Source of the DNA: Nitrospinota bacterium
GTDB taxonomy: Bacteria > Nitrospinota_A > UBA7883 > JACRGQ01
Direction: 5' to 3'
DNA: 42,697 nt
NCBI GenBank assembly: GCA_029881495.1
Contig: JAOUMJ010000025.1
Span: forward strand, 1-42,697
Position 1 is the stretch's first letter; every line of letters starts with the position of its first letter. Shown here in pieces: positions 8,507-17,048 of the stretch. The notes beneath the pieces are model-generated. The model saw only the letters and a list, made by a program, of their open reading frames with translations, was not told where the DNA came from and did no database searches. Position numbers and translations under genes: made by a program.

Positions 8507-8534
8507 TTTTTGTCATTCGTGACAAATTTTGTCA
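8507..8534. promoter_or_regulatory. Cluster of TGTCA half-sites, likely enhancer (PilR-type) site
   Basis: Three TGTCA elements lie at 8511-8515 (+), 8520-8524 (-) and 8530-8534 (+). The first two form the inverted repeat TTTGTCA-ttcg-TGACAAA. They are about 105-130 bases upstream of the -24 box, the normal distance for an NtrC-family activator. As I recall, PilR sites in Pseudomonas contain repeated TGTC cores. Assignment to PilR is inference. Confidence 0.55.
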
Positions 8535-8653
8535 TCCGACATGCAAATGTACAGCCAAAGACCATCAAAAACAGGTTTTAATAATATATCTTCAACTCTC
8601 CTTTATGTTTCAATCAGGATGGCATAGAGTTTACGCTTTGAACCGGATAGACA

Positions 8654-8917
8654 ATGGAAAAAGAATTTAACAACTGCATAAAACTGACGATGTATACAAA
8701 ACCAGAGTGCTCCCTCTGCGAGAAGATGAAAGAGGTTATCCTCGATGTCTCAAAAAACAGCCCGCTCACGCTGGAAGAGATAAATATCTCCGGCAATCAG
8801 GAACTGGAAAAAAGTTTTGGTGAGAAGATACCGCTCCTCTTTTACGGCAAAGAGGAACTCGCCATGTATAAGATAAGCAGGGCGCAACTAATTCATAAAT
8901 TAAAAACCCTCTCCTGA
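8654..8917 (+). CDS. Glutaredoxin-like thiol protein (DUF836 type)
   Basis: A small 87-residue thioredoxin-fold protein with the strand L-T-M-Y-T-K-P-E followed by the redox pair Cys19-x-x-Cys22 (C-S-L-C). The conserved cis-proline lies in K-I-P-L-L near residue 59. It probably handles thiol-disulfide exchange in the cytoplasm; the substrate is unknown. The stop is one base before the next start, so it is co-transcribed with the TPR protein gene and likely with the heptosyltransferase. Confidence 0.85.
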   Translation: MEKEFNNCIKLTMYTKPECSLCEKMKEVILDVSKNSPLTLEEINISGNQELEKSFGEKIPLLFYGKEELAMYKISRAQLIHKLKTLS

Positions 8918-8918
8918 C

Positions 8919-10076
8919 ATGGCGCATATCAAAAAGAGAGAACTGGCCCGGATGTTTTTCAGAATGAACCACTTTAATGAAAAAGGGAGGAGCCGCTTCC
9001 TCTTCGTTTTTCTCTTTCTAGCCGCACATCTAATATATGTTTCCGAATCAGGCGCTGAAAAACCGCATTTCCAGGGGGAAAAAATAATCCTTGAAGGATT
9101 GGCGCACAGCTACCGGCTGGAACTCGATAAGGCACAGGAAGTTTTCAAAAAACTCAAGCTCCTCTACCCCGGCTCCCCATCATCCCTCTTCTATCCTGCC
9201 GCGATATCGTGGGGAGCGGTGGAATCGGACCTTCGATGGAGACGTATAGCGGAGCTTCACGCAGACAGTAAAATTGAAAGAGAACTACCGACTCACTCAG
9301 CGGAGAGGCTGATAAAGGATATGCGCGATACGATAACCAAATGCGCCAAGATAATTGAAACCAGGCCGGATGATTTCGAAGCGCTTTTTTACACCGCCGG
9401 GGCGTACGGCTTTACGGCGCGGATGGAGTACTACAGCGGCAACTACATATCCGCGCTCATCGATGGAAAGAAATCGGCTGATCATTTTGAAATATTGCTC
9501 AACAAGCATCCGGAAAGAGCAGACGCGAAACTCGGCCCGGGAGTATACAAATATTACATCGGCGGTCTATCAAGCCCGATGAGGTACTTGATAGCGATGC
9601 TCGGGCTGGAAGGTTCAAGGAGCGAAGGACTTGATCTTATGGAGACAGCGGCCCTGAGATCGACGCTATCAAGAGTCGAAGCGGCCGATTTCCTCACGCG
9701 GATCTACAGGACGAGCGAGGGGGACACGAATAAGGCGCTCGAATGGGCTAACCTGCTGGAGGAGTTTGCCCCCGGATCGCCATTGGCTGACTACCACCGC
9801 CTTATAATCCATCACAACAGCGGCAATTTCTCCTCAGAAGCGGAGAGCGCCGAACAGCTCCTGAAGAAGATGGAAAAACTCCCCGACTCCATTAAAGGGG
9901 ATTGGGAGCCACTTTTGAACTTTACCATCTGTTCCGCCATGATTGAAAAGGGGGACGCAAAAAAGGGGGTAGAATATTGCCGGAAAGGGTATGAATCGCC
10001 TAAAGCCGGAAATTGGCTGAAAAGCGAAATTCAGCCGCACTTTAAACGGACAACGGTAATTAAAAACGCGCGATAG
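8919..10076 (+). CDS. Exported TPR-like protein, function unknown
   Basis: The 385-residue protein has an N-terminal basic stretch and a hydrophobic segment (about residues 25-42, R-F-L-F-V-F-L-F-L-A-A-H-L-I-Y-V), read as a signal peptide or anchor. The rest is helical with degenerate tetratricopeptide-like repeats, for example around 58-90, 160-190 and 270-320. The likely location is the periplasm. I do not recognise a precise family. Start alternatives are Met12 and Met15, which would place the hydrophobic segment nearer the N-terminus. It overlaps neither neighbour: one base after the glutaredoxin gene and 12 bases before the heptosyltransferase gene. The context suggests envelope work, but this is a guess. 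Confidence 0.75.
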   Translation: MAHIKKRELARMFFRMNHFNEKGRSRFLFVFLFLAAHLIYVSESGAEKPHFQGEKIILEGLAHSYRLELDKAQEVFKKLKLLYPGSPSSLFYPAAISWGAVESDLRWRRIAELHADSKIERELPTHSAERLIKDMRDTITKCAKIIETRPDDFEALFYTAGAYGFTARMEYYSGNYISALIDGKKSADHFEILLNKHPERADAKLGPGVYKYYIGGLSSPMRYLIAMLGLEGSRSEGLDLMETAALRSTLSRVEAADFLTRIYRTSEGDTNKALEWANLLEEFAPGSPLADYHRLIIHHNSGNFSSEAESAEQLLKKMEKLPDSIKGDWEPLLNFTICSAMIEKGDAKKGVEYCRKGYESPKAGNWLKSEIQPHFKRTTVIKNAR

Positions 10077-10088
10077 GAAACATGGTCA

Positions 10089-11150
10089 TTGAAGATATTA
10101 ATAATTAAGATAAGTTCTCTCGGCGACGTGGTGCACGGCTTTGCGTTCGTAAACAGGCTCAAGGAGATAAAGCCGGACGCCGCTGTAGACTGGGTAGTGA
10201 GCGATGTTTATTCCGATCTTGTCGATAATCTGGATGGGGTCGGCAGGACGATACCGTTTCGCAGAAGCGCCTGGGGGCGCAACTGGTGGAAACCCTCCAC
10301 GCTTAGGGAAATTGCTTCCTTCATCCTCGACATCAGAAAATCTAAATACGATGTCTGTCTTGACCTGCAGGGACTTTTCAGAAGCGGGGTAATTGCCTGG
10401 CTATCCGGCGCGAAGCTGAGGGCAGGGTTCGCCGACGCAAGGGAAGGGAGCCGCTATTTCTACCAGAAATATATCGAACCTCCTTTAGGAAAAAGTTTTT
10501 CAGAAAATGAAACGGCAACTAGTCATCATCACGCAGTAGATAAGATCATGCAGGCGTTAAAACTGTTCGATGTTCCGGTACCGGAACGGGCAGACTTCAG
10601 CTTCACCATCCCCCCCCAAGTTACAGACGCCGCTAAACGACTTATTAAAGAGGCCGGCATTGAAGAGTATGCGGTATTTCATGTTGGAGCGAGATGGAAA
10701 ACGAAGATGTGGCCGGAAAATAATTGGCGCGAATTTGCCGGTCGCTTTCAGAGCGAAACCGGAATCCCCGTGGTTTTCACCGGTTCCCCGACGGATTCTG
10801 CGATAGTTGAAAGGATCATCTCCGGATTGAGTGGAAGATTTTTAAATTTTTGCGGCAAGGGTAATCTCATTTTTCTCTCCGCCATACTAAAGGGGGCGAA
10901 GATGATGGTGACTGTCGATTCGGGACCGATGCATCTAGCTTCAGCGTTCAATATTCCGATCGTTTCGCTGTTCGGCCCCACCTCACCGGAAAAAACCGGC
11001 CCCATTACCGGAGGGAAAAATCATAATTTTCAGGTTCAGATCGACTGCGCCCCCTGCTTTAAAAAGGGGTGCGAAATCTCCCCGAACTGCATGGATATGC
11101 TGACACCGCAGAGCGTAATGGAGAAAATCCCCGCCTACTTTAATAAATAA
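10089..11150 (+). CDS. Glycosyltransferase family 9, LPS heptosyltransferase I-like
   Basis: A GT-B enzyme of family 9 that adds ADP-heptose to the lipopolysaccharide inner core. At 353 residues it has the usual length. The N-terminus reads M-K-I-L-I-I-K-I-S-S-L-G-D-V-V-H-G, as in WaaC/WaaF, and there is Y-D-V-C-L-D-L-Q-G-L-F-R-S near residue 95. In the C-terminal half are V-F-H-V-G-A-R-W-K-T-K-M-W-P and the nucleotide-sugar motif V-D-S-G-P-M-H-L-A-S with F-G-P-T-S-P. Resemblance is closer to WaaC than WaaF. The start is TTG at 10089, with AGGAA ten bases upstream. It indicates an outer membrane with LPS. Acceptor specificity cannot be told from sequence. Confidence 0.88.
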   Translation: MKILIIKISSLGDVVHGFAFVNRLKEIKPDAAVDWVVSDVYSDLVDNLDGVGRTIPFRRSAWGRNWWKPSTLREIASFILDIRKSKYDVCLDLQGLFRSGVIAWLSGAKLRAGFADAREGSRYFYQKYIEPPLGKSFSENETATSHHHAVDKIMQALKLFDVPVPERADFSFTIPPQVTDAAKRLIKEAGIEEYAVFHVGARWKTKMWPENNWREFAGRFQSETGIPVVFTGSPTDSAIVERIISGLSGRFLNFCGKGNLIFLSAILKGAKMMVTVDSGPMHLASAFNIPIVSLFGPTSPEKTGPITGGKNHNFQVQIDCAPCFKKGCEISPNCMDMLTPQSVMEKIPAYFNK

Positions 11151-11271
11151 ACGCTTGTTTTTCCCAATAGTTTTGCATTCTAAAAAAACTAGGAGATAAT
11201 GAAAGGGTTATTTTATTTGCAGCGACTTGAGAATCATACAGTAGATGGAGCTACTAGAATTTAGTGCACGT

Positions 11272-11285
11272 CAGCCTGCAGGCTG
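11272..11285. promoter_or_regulatory. 14-bp perfect palindrome upstream of the receiver-ATPase gene
   Basis: CAGCCTGCAGGCTG is self-complementary and is flanked by GTGC (11265-11268) and GCAC (11290-11293), extending the symmetry. It lies about 20 bases before the next gene. It may be an operator or a small hairpin; there is no T-run, so it is not a standard terminator. Confidence 0.35.
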
Positions 11286-11303
11286 GATGGCACACCTGTA
11301 AAA

Positions 11304-12257
11304 ATGCGCAGTTCAATGCGTTTGAAAGGTTCAGAGAGGATGGGAGAAAACGCAAAGAAAACCGTGCTCCTTATCGAAGATGATAAGGGGACCAGGGAGA
11401 CGATTTCGCGGATAATTACCCATTTTTGCGGTCATGACGTCGTGGAAATGGAGAGCGGCGAAGATGGGTTAAAGTTTTATAAAAACCCGCAAAACCGGTT
11501 TGACGCGATAGTGTGCGACCTTATGTTGCCCGGCATCAGCGGCAGGGAGATCGCCCAGTACAATTTCGAGCATAAAAAGGTTCCTCTGGTAGTCCTGTCC
11601 GCATTTTCCGACGCAAAGCTCGGTTTAAAACTTCTTGAGTACGGGGTGGAGGACTATCTTCTAAAACCGACCGACTCTACAGATTTTTCCCTGATCATCG
11701 AAAAGGCGATTGAACGCAAAGTAAAAAAGGGGAGCGACGGTTACGACGAATCCCTGTATGGAGGGAACCTTGCGTCGCTGGTAATCTCCTCAAAGATGAC
11801 GGAGCTTGCGGTCGCCAACAGCTGGATAGCTACGAAGATAGAGCCGGTAGTCTCGAGGGAGGAGAGGATAAAATTTGTAAACTTCACCGGCGAATTCCTG
11901 CTGAACGCGCACGAGCATGGCAACCTGAATTTTGGAGAGGAGTTGAAAGCCAAACTTCTGGAGGAAAACATTTTCGATATGGAAGTCTCCATGAGGGAAA
12001 GCAACTCCAACAAGAAAGTTTCGATCAACATCTCCGTGATCAAGGGGCAGATAGCATTATCCATTACGGACGAAGGTGATGGATTCAACTTTGAACGATA
12101 TCTCTCAATGACAGGCAAGGAAATTTCAGAACGGATAGAAATGCTGAACGGAAGAGGCATAATCCTTGGCAGACACTATTTCGACAAGATCCAGTACAGC
12201 AACGGCGGTTCAACCGTACTTCTAGTAAAGAATATTCTATATAAAAATATGAGCTGA
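11304..12257 (+). CDS. Response regulator with RsbW-like ATPase output domain
   Basis: The receiver domain (about residues 18-135) has L-I-E-D-D, phosphoacceptor Asp in C-D-L-M-L-P-G, Ser in L-S-A-F, and K-P-T. The C-terminal half is an anti-sigma/HATPase_c_2-like fold: an N-box helix F-L-L-N-A-H-E-H-G-N near residue 196 and a G1 box I-T-D-E-G-D-G-F near residue 258. Such proteins are thought to switch a serine kinase or partner-binding activity by phosphorylation, as in RsbW-type partner switching. The SpoIIE-type phosphatase at 30.9 kb is of the opposing class, but a link is speculative. Start choice is uncertain: ATG at 11304, 11316 or 11340, none with a well-spaced ribosome site. Confidence 0.8.
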   Translation: MRSSMRLKGSERMGENAKKTVLLIEDDKGTRETISRIITHFCGHDVVEMESGEDGLKFYKNPQNRFDAIVCDLMLPGISGREIAQYNFEHKKVPLVVLSAFSDAKLGLKLLEYGVEDYLLKPTDSTDFSLIIEKAIERKVKKGSDGYDESLYGGNLASLVISSKMTELAVANSWIATKIEPVVSREERIKFVNFTGEFLLNAHEHGNLNFGEELKAKLLEENIFDMEVSMRESNSNKKVSINISVIKGQIALSITDEGDGFNFERYLSMTGKEISERIEMLNGRGIILGRHYFDKIQYSNGGSTVLLVKNILYKNMS

Positions 12258-12316
12258 TGCCTTCCTGATGAGGAGGTGTTCCTTCAAATGCTCCGATACA
12301 AAAAGCGGCAGAGACG

Positions 12317-13354
12317 CTATATGTATTTTGATTTCAGCTGGCCGCAGGCCGCCTCAATATCGCCCCCCCTGTTTTTTCTGATAAGGGCGGCAATGCCATG
12401 CTTCACCAGTTCCTTCTGAAATTCAACCACCTTTTCATCCGGCGAAGGGAAGAATCTGGCGCTCTCCCCCGGGTTGAAGACTATCAGGTTTACCTTCGCT
12501 TTCAACTTGCCGATGGCCCTTGCCAGTTTGCCTGCCTCTTCCCGTGAATCGTTTATCCCCTTGAGCATTATCACTTCGAACGTGATCTGCCTGTACGGCC
12601 TAAGCGGATAGAGCGCCAGCGATTTCATCAGAGCGCCGACCGGATACTTCCTGTTTACAGGCATAAGCTCGGTGCGTATCCCTTCGTCCGCAGAATGGAG
12701 CGATACCGCGAGGTTCACACCTCTCCCTTCCTCTCCGAGCTTCTCCAGCATCGGGATTATTCCGACTGTCGAAACGGTGATCCTTCTGATGCCGATGCCG
12801 AACCCATCCGGCGAGTTGAATATCTCTATTGAATCGATCAGGTTCCTGAAATTGTCGAGCGGCTCGCCCATCCCCATGAATACTATATTTGTAAGGGGGC
12901 GCCCCCTGGCAATGCTCTCTTCGTTCTTCAGCATGACAAACTGGTTTACTATCTCCCCTAAAGAGAGATCGCGCGAGAACCCCTGACTCCCGGTGGCACA
13001 AAACGCACAGCCGAACTTGCATCCTACCTGCGTCGAAATGCAGGCTGTACCCCTCTCACCGTCCGGAATGTATACGGCCTCTATAGAGAGCGAATCCTTC
13101 AGCCTGAAGAGGTATTTCGATGTTCCGTCCTCCGACTCCTTTCTCTCGATGATCTCAAGCCCCTCGGCGGTATATTTTTCCGCCAGCTTTTCGCGCATTT
13201 TTTTAGAAAAATTGGTCATCCCCTCTATCGAAACAACCGATTTGGAATAGAGCCAGTCGCACAGCTGCTTCAGGCGAAACGGCGGCTCCCCCATTTCCGA
13301 AATGACCGCACCCATTCCTGAAAGTGGAATATCCTTCAGATTTATTTTATCCAT
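12317..13354 (-). CDS. rlmN: Dual-specificity 23S rRNA/tRNA adenine-C2 methyltransferase RlmN
   Basis: A radical-SAM enzyme that methylates A2503 of 23S rRNA and A37 of some tRNAs. At 345 residues it has standard length. The cluster motif C-K-F-G-C-A-F-C gives Cys112, Cys116 and Cys119, and the second conserved cysteine near the C-terminus is Cys337 in E-A-A-C-G-Q-L. G-M-G-E-P-L-D-N and V-S-L-H-S-A are also seen. It is monocistronic here and convergent with the receiver-ATPase gene. The Shine-Dalgarno before the ATG at 13354 is weak. Confidence 0.97.
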   Translation of the reverse strand: MDKINLKDIPLSGMGAVISEMGEPPFRLKQLCDWLYSKSVVSIEGMTNFSKKMREKLAEKYTAEGLEIIERKESEDGTSKYLFRLKDSLSIEAVYIPDGERGTACISTQVGCKFGCAFCATGSQGFSRDLSLGEIVNQFVMLKNEESIARGRPLTNIVFMGMGEPLDNFRNLIDSIEIFNSPDGFGIGIRRITVSTVGIIPMLEKLGEEGRGVNLAVSLHSADEGIRTELMPVNRKYPVGALMKSLALYPLRPYRQITFEVIMLKGINDSREEAGKLARAIGKLKAKVNLIVFNPGESARFFPSPDEKVVEFQKELVKHGIAALIRKNRGGDIEAACGQLKSKYI

Positions 13355-13533
13355 ATTAATGCGTCCGAAATCCTCAAATTGTAAAACATGCTTCAGGCAT
13401 CAAACGTGCCGACATACGGCAGAAGATGGCGGACATTATAAACCATTAGCAGTCCGATTATTTTTATTCGCTCCATTTTAACTCGTAAAACCTCTAATAT
13501 TTGCGTGTCGGCATCGCAAACCAAATGAAATAC

Positions 13534-13561
13534 TTGAATTTTCTGAAAAACTTCCCATAAT
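13534..13561 (+). promoter_or_regulatory. Candidate promoter of tRNA-Leu
   Basis: TTGAAT (13534-13539) and CATAAT (13556-13561) with 16 bases between place the start site a few bases before the tRNA 5' end. Position supports it more than the match quality. Confidence 0.5.
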
Positions 13562-13571
13562 GGCTAGGCGT

Positions 13572-13658
13572 GCCGAGGTGGTGGAATTGGTAGACACGCA
13601 GGACTCAGAATCCTGTGCCTTCACGGGTGTGGAAGTTCGACTCTTCTCCTCGGCACCA
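13572..13658 (+). tRNA. tRNA-Leu, anticodon CAG
   Basis: The 87-nt gene folds as a class II tRNA. The acceptor arm GCCGAGG pairs with CCTCGGC (13648-13654). The D-arm is followed by the anticodon stem-loop with loop C-T-CAG-A-A, a long variable arm (GCCTTCACGGGTGT) and the T-arm with GTTCGAC. The terminal A-CCA is encoded. It reads CUG codons. Confidence 0.96.
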
Positions 13659-13711
13659 ACTTTCTTTTCTCCCAATTTACAGGCACTGCGGCGCTGATAA
13701 CGAACAAGTTA

Positions 13712-14794
13712 TCAGGTAAAGGGATCCTGCTGATCGTAGATTATGTTGTAAAGAAGCGGAGTTCCTTCAAAAACAGTCGGCTTCGGTATCAGCGACTGCG
13801 AAACAACCTTCAGCCAGTTTACGTCCGGCTGCAATTCACGAAGCTTCCCGTCGCCCGGCGGCGTTGAATGTTCGTTATGGGTATAAACTATTCGGAGGAT
13901 CCCGACGCCGCCATCCTTCGATTCATTTAAAAGATAATTCCGCCGGAAATTCTTGATATGCTGGAATCGCTCCCCGTTGTCCATCTCTTTTACATGCTCC
14001 TTGGGTATCTTTACCAGACAATACTTCGTGATACCCTCCTCAGAGATCTTCGTAAGCGTCCTTGATTCGGAGCTGTTCACATAAACCGTGGATATATGAC
14101 TTGCAGAAGACAGAAGCTGGTATGCAACCAGAGCGGCGGTGCGCCTGCCGGAAACAGTATGATGAAAGCTGTAATACTCGAACAGTTTTTCCACCATCTC
14201 CTCGGCGTACTCCTCCCCCTTCTCGTACAGATCCTTTGAAACATACCTGAGTTCCTTGCCAAGCGCCTCTGCAGCAAAATCTATCAGCCAGTCGATCCTC
14301 ACATGGAAGTGGCTGAGAGAAAATCGAAGTTTGCTCTTCGTCGATTGATCCGGCTGGATCAGCAGTGCATAGTCGACCGGGAGAAGTGCCTTTATCAGAT
14401 CGAGAAACCTCTTGTGTTCAAAATTCTTCTGGGTCTTTAAAAGTTCTGGAGCCACCCTGCTGGAGCCGAGTACGATATCCGGGAGATTCTCCTTCGTTAC
14501 CTTGTTGTTATCAAAATACCGGATATATTTCTTCAAGTGAGGTTCGACAGGTTTCTCGCAGAATAGAATAATGAAACCCTCTATCTGCTCGTTTTCCGCC
14601 TCGGTAACTTTCCCTTTCGGCTTTAGCTCGCGCTTCTCAACAAAACGGTACTCCTGACCGCTTTTTTTGATGTTCGCGTATGGATCAAGAATTCCATACT
14701 GTAAAAGGGAGTAATCCAGTTCATTTCGTAAAGTTTTATATAAATTTCGTTGCAGCTTTTCTTTTCTGCTCAGTTCGAAATCAGGTTTCCACAC
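13712..14794 (-). CDS. Hypothetical protein, unrecognised
   Basis: I do not recognise a family. The 360-residue product is soluble and highly charged, with no signal peptide or membrane helix. The N-terminal third is rich in Lys, Glu and Arg. A middle helical part holds H-F-H-V-R-I-D-W-L-I-D, and there is a basic S-G-R-R-T-A-A-L-V-A-Y stretch near residue 228. The C-terminal third is more beta-like, with L-R-I-V-Y-T-H-N-E-H-S-T-P-P-G-D-G. Codon use is like that of neighbours and the frame is long and clean, so the gene is real. It is convergent with tRNA-Leu and divergent from the amidase gene; the AT-rich 293 bases at 14795-15087 hold both promoters. Confidence 0.7.
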   Translation of the reverse strand: MWKPDFELSRKEKLQRNLYKTLRNELDYSLLQYGILDPYANIKKSGQEYRFVEKRELKPKGKVTEAENEQIEGFIILFCEKPVEPHLKKYIRYFDNNKVTKENLPDIVLGSSRVAPELLKTQKNFEHKRFLDLIKALLPVDYALLIQPDQSTKSKLRFSLSHFHVRIDWLIDFAAEALGKELRYVSKDLYEKGEEYAEEMVEKLFEYYSFHHTVSGRRTAALVAYQLLSSASHISTVYVNSSESRTLTKISEEGITKYCLVKIPKEHVKEMDNGERFQHIKNFRRNYLLNESKDGGVGILRIVYTHNEHSTPPGDGKLRELQPDVNWLKVVSQSLIPKPTVFEGTPLLYNIIYDQQDPFT

Positions 14795-15087
14795 ACTCTA
14801 TCCCAGCCATTAAGTGCAATAAAACATACACACTAGTCACGTAAAAACAAAAAATATTATAATATTATCTACTTATTTATCCATTCTGAGTATAACACTT
14901 TGTTTTCTCGGCTACAAGCAGGAATAGCTATTATTTTCCAGTTATGTACAGTGTAACTATTTTTCATATATCTACATAACCTGTAACTTGCGGACAGTCT
15001 TTTAAAGCTGATATTTGAATGATTTAGCTATTTGTAAGGCAAAAAATATATCCTATTGTGGAAATTAATATATAATTATAAGGTATT

Positions 15088-17007
15088 ATGTGGAAGCCAC
15101 TGACAATTTCTCTCCTTATTTCTGCCACCATGCTGTATGCGCCTAACGGAAGCGCTGAAACCGACCGTTCTAACGAAACATACAGGAAGGCGGCAGATTA
15201 CTACAACAATCTCTTCCTTTCCCGGAAAAAGTATCCGCGCGAAAAATGGATGAAATCAATCTCCCTTTTCAAGGATGTTTACCTAAAATACCCGAAGGGG
15301 GGGAAAGCTCCGGAAGCGCTATTTATGACCGGCAAGATATATCAGGAACTGTACTTCGAACATAAAAACAGCCCAGACAGGGAAAACGCCGTAACAATTT
15401 TCAGAGTGCTGGCAACCGGTCACTCATACAGCCATCTTGCGGATGACGCGCTGTTTCGTACCGGAGAGATATACGCCTTCGACGATGATAATGAAACAGC
15501 CCTTTCATACTATCGAAGCGTGTTGCGATGGTTTCCCGAAGGGGATATGGCTATCAAGGCAATGGAAAAAATTAAAGATACCGAAACCCAAAGCGTGAGA
15601 AAAAAATCGCTCCCTGGCGATAAAACAAAAAAACGGCTTCGTCGTTTTGCCACTCTGGATTCGATCAGATACTGGAACAACGAAAACTACGGAAGGGTCG
15701 TTTTTGACGTAAGTAAGATGGTTAATTACAAAATTTCCCGCTCTACGTCAGCATCATCGCTTACTATCGATCTTATCGGAACCCGCATGAAAAAACCGGG
15801 AGAGCTGGTAAGAAAGAAATCAGGCATCATCAAATCGATTATTACCAATCAGCCGGAAAACGATATTACAAGAATTGAAATTTCCGTGACGGACAAACAT
15901 TCTATCAACTCCATGGAACTGGTGAATCCAAGCAGGATCGTTATTGATATTTACGCCGACAACGGAGAACAGGCGGCCTCAGCCGCTCCGTCTGAAACAG
16001 AAACCATCAGCTCCACCGATAACGGGGTACGTCTTAAAAGGATACCGGACATTGAAAAGCACTCTCCGCTTAGAAGAACCGGGAAAAACGTCGTAGCCGA
16101 CACAAACGGCATTTATAAAAAGGCTCAAAACCGGATATCAAAAAATTCCGGCGTTCCGGATCTTGCCCCTCCGGTTGGTGCGGACCCCGCGCTTCTTGCA
16201 GCGGGGCTGGTCTCCAGCGGATCTGAAAGCACCAATGGCAATAGAACATCCGACAGAAGAGATGAAAACAAATTGGAAACGGCAAGCATGAATTTCCCCG
16301 AATCGTACAGAGGGAAGGTGATAGTCATCGATCCGGGCCATGGCGGTAAGGATCCCGGTGCCGTAGGGAAAAACGGTTTAAAGGAGAAAGACGTCGCGCT
16401 TGATATAGGGATAAGGTTAAGGCGTATTCTGAAGGAGCAGTGCAGATGCAGGGTTCTTATGACCAGGACCAAGGATGTATACATGCCCCTTGAAGAAAGA
16501 ACGGCATTTGCAAACACTTCAAATGCGAATCTTTTCGTTTCGATTCACGCCAATGCAAATCCCAAAAGCAATGCGAAGGGGGTCGAAACATACTTTCTAA
16601 GCCCAGCCAACAGCAGAGAGGCGATGTTCACCGCCGCTCGTGAAAATATGATCGCATCCGGGAACAGAAATATTGAATCTAACGATATCTCCTTCATCCT
16701 TTCCGACATGTCGAATACTGAAAAAATAAATCAATCAAGCAGAATGGCGGAAAGCGTGCAGGAAGCACTGGTGGATACGCTAAGAGAGAATAAATACCGT
16801 ACGCAGGATAACGGTGTGAAAAGCGCCATGTTTTATGTACTTCACGGGGCAAGAATGCCATCAATTTTGGTGGAAACAGCGTTCATTTCAAATAAGAATG
16901 AGGCTGAGAACCTGAAGAAAGCAACATTTCGCGAAAGGGTCGCCAAAGGCATAGCGATAGGGGTGCGAGATTTCGCGATTGAATCACGCCTTGCCTTAGC
17001 GCAATAA
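15088..17007 (+). CDS. N-acetylmuramoyl-L-alanine amidase with TPR and AMIN domains (AmiC-like)
   Basis: A secreted zinc amidase that cleaves peptide from glycan in peptidoglycan. A signal peptide covers about residues 1-23. TPR-like repeats follow (about 30-165), then an AMIN domain (about 185-300) that in the family targets the enzyme to septum or peptidoglycan. A Ser/Asn-rich linker leads to the Amidase_3 domain (about 408-630). The catalytic set is visible: I-D-P-G-H-G-G (His near 417), G-L-K-E-K-D (Glu), V-S-I-H-A-N (His), and L-V-E-T-A-F-I-S-N (Glu). The extra N-terminal TPR region makes it longer than E. coli AmiC. The next gene begins about 40 bases on and likely shares the transcript. 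Confidence 0.93.
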   Translation: MWKPLTISLLISATMLYAPNGSAETDRSNETYRKAADYYNNLFLSRKKYPREKWMKSISLFKDVYLKYPKGGKAPEALFMTGKIYQELYFEHKNSPDRENAVTIFRVLATGHSYSHLADDALFRTGEIYAFDDDNETALSYYRSVLRWFPEGDMAIKAMEKIKDTETQSVRKKSLPGDKTKKRLRRFATLDSIRYWNNENYGRVVFDVSKMVNYKISRSTSASSLTIDLIGTRMKKPGELVRKKSGIIKSIITNQPENDITRIEISVTDKHSINSMELVNPSRIVIDIYADNGEQAASAAPSETETISSTDNGVRLKRIPDIEKHSPLRRTGKNVVADTNGIYKKAQNRISKNSGVPDLAPPVGADPALLAAGLVSSGSESTNGNRTSDRRDENKLETASMNFPESYRGKVIVIDPGHGGKDPGAVGKNGLKEKDVALDIGIRLRRILKEQCRCRVLMTRTKDVYMPLEERTAFANTSNANLFVSIHANANPKSNAKGVETYFLSPANSREAMFTAARENMIASGNRNIESNDISFILSDMSNTEKINQSSRMAESVQEALVDTLRENKYRTQDNGVKSAMFYVLHGARMPSILVETAFISNKNEAENLKKATFRERVAKGIAIGVRDFAIESRLALAQ

Positions 17008-17048
17008 AAACCTTGCCAACAACTTTGCTTTCCAAATTTTTTTCCATC

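Noticed and set aside
12288-12419. 43-codon frame on plus with an upstream AGGAGG
   Set aside because: It is antisense to the rlmN end, the ribosome-site spacing is 11 bases, and the product has no recognisable pattern.
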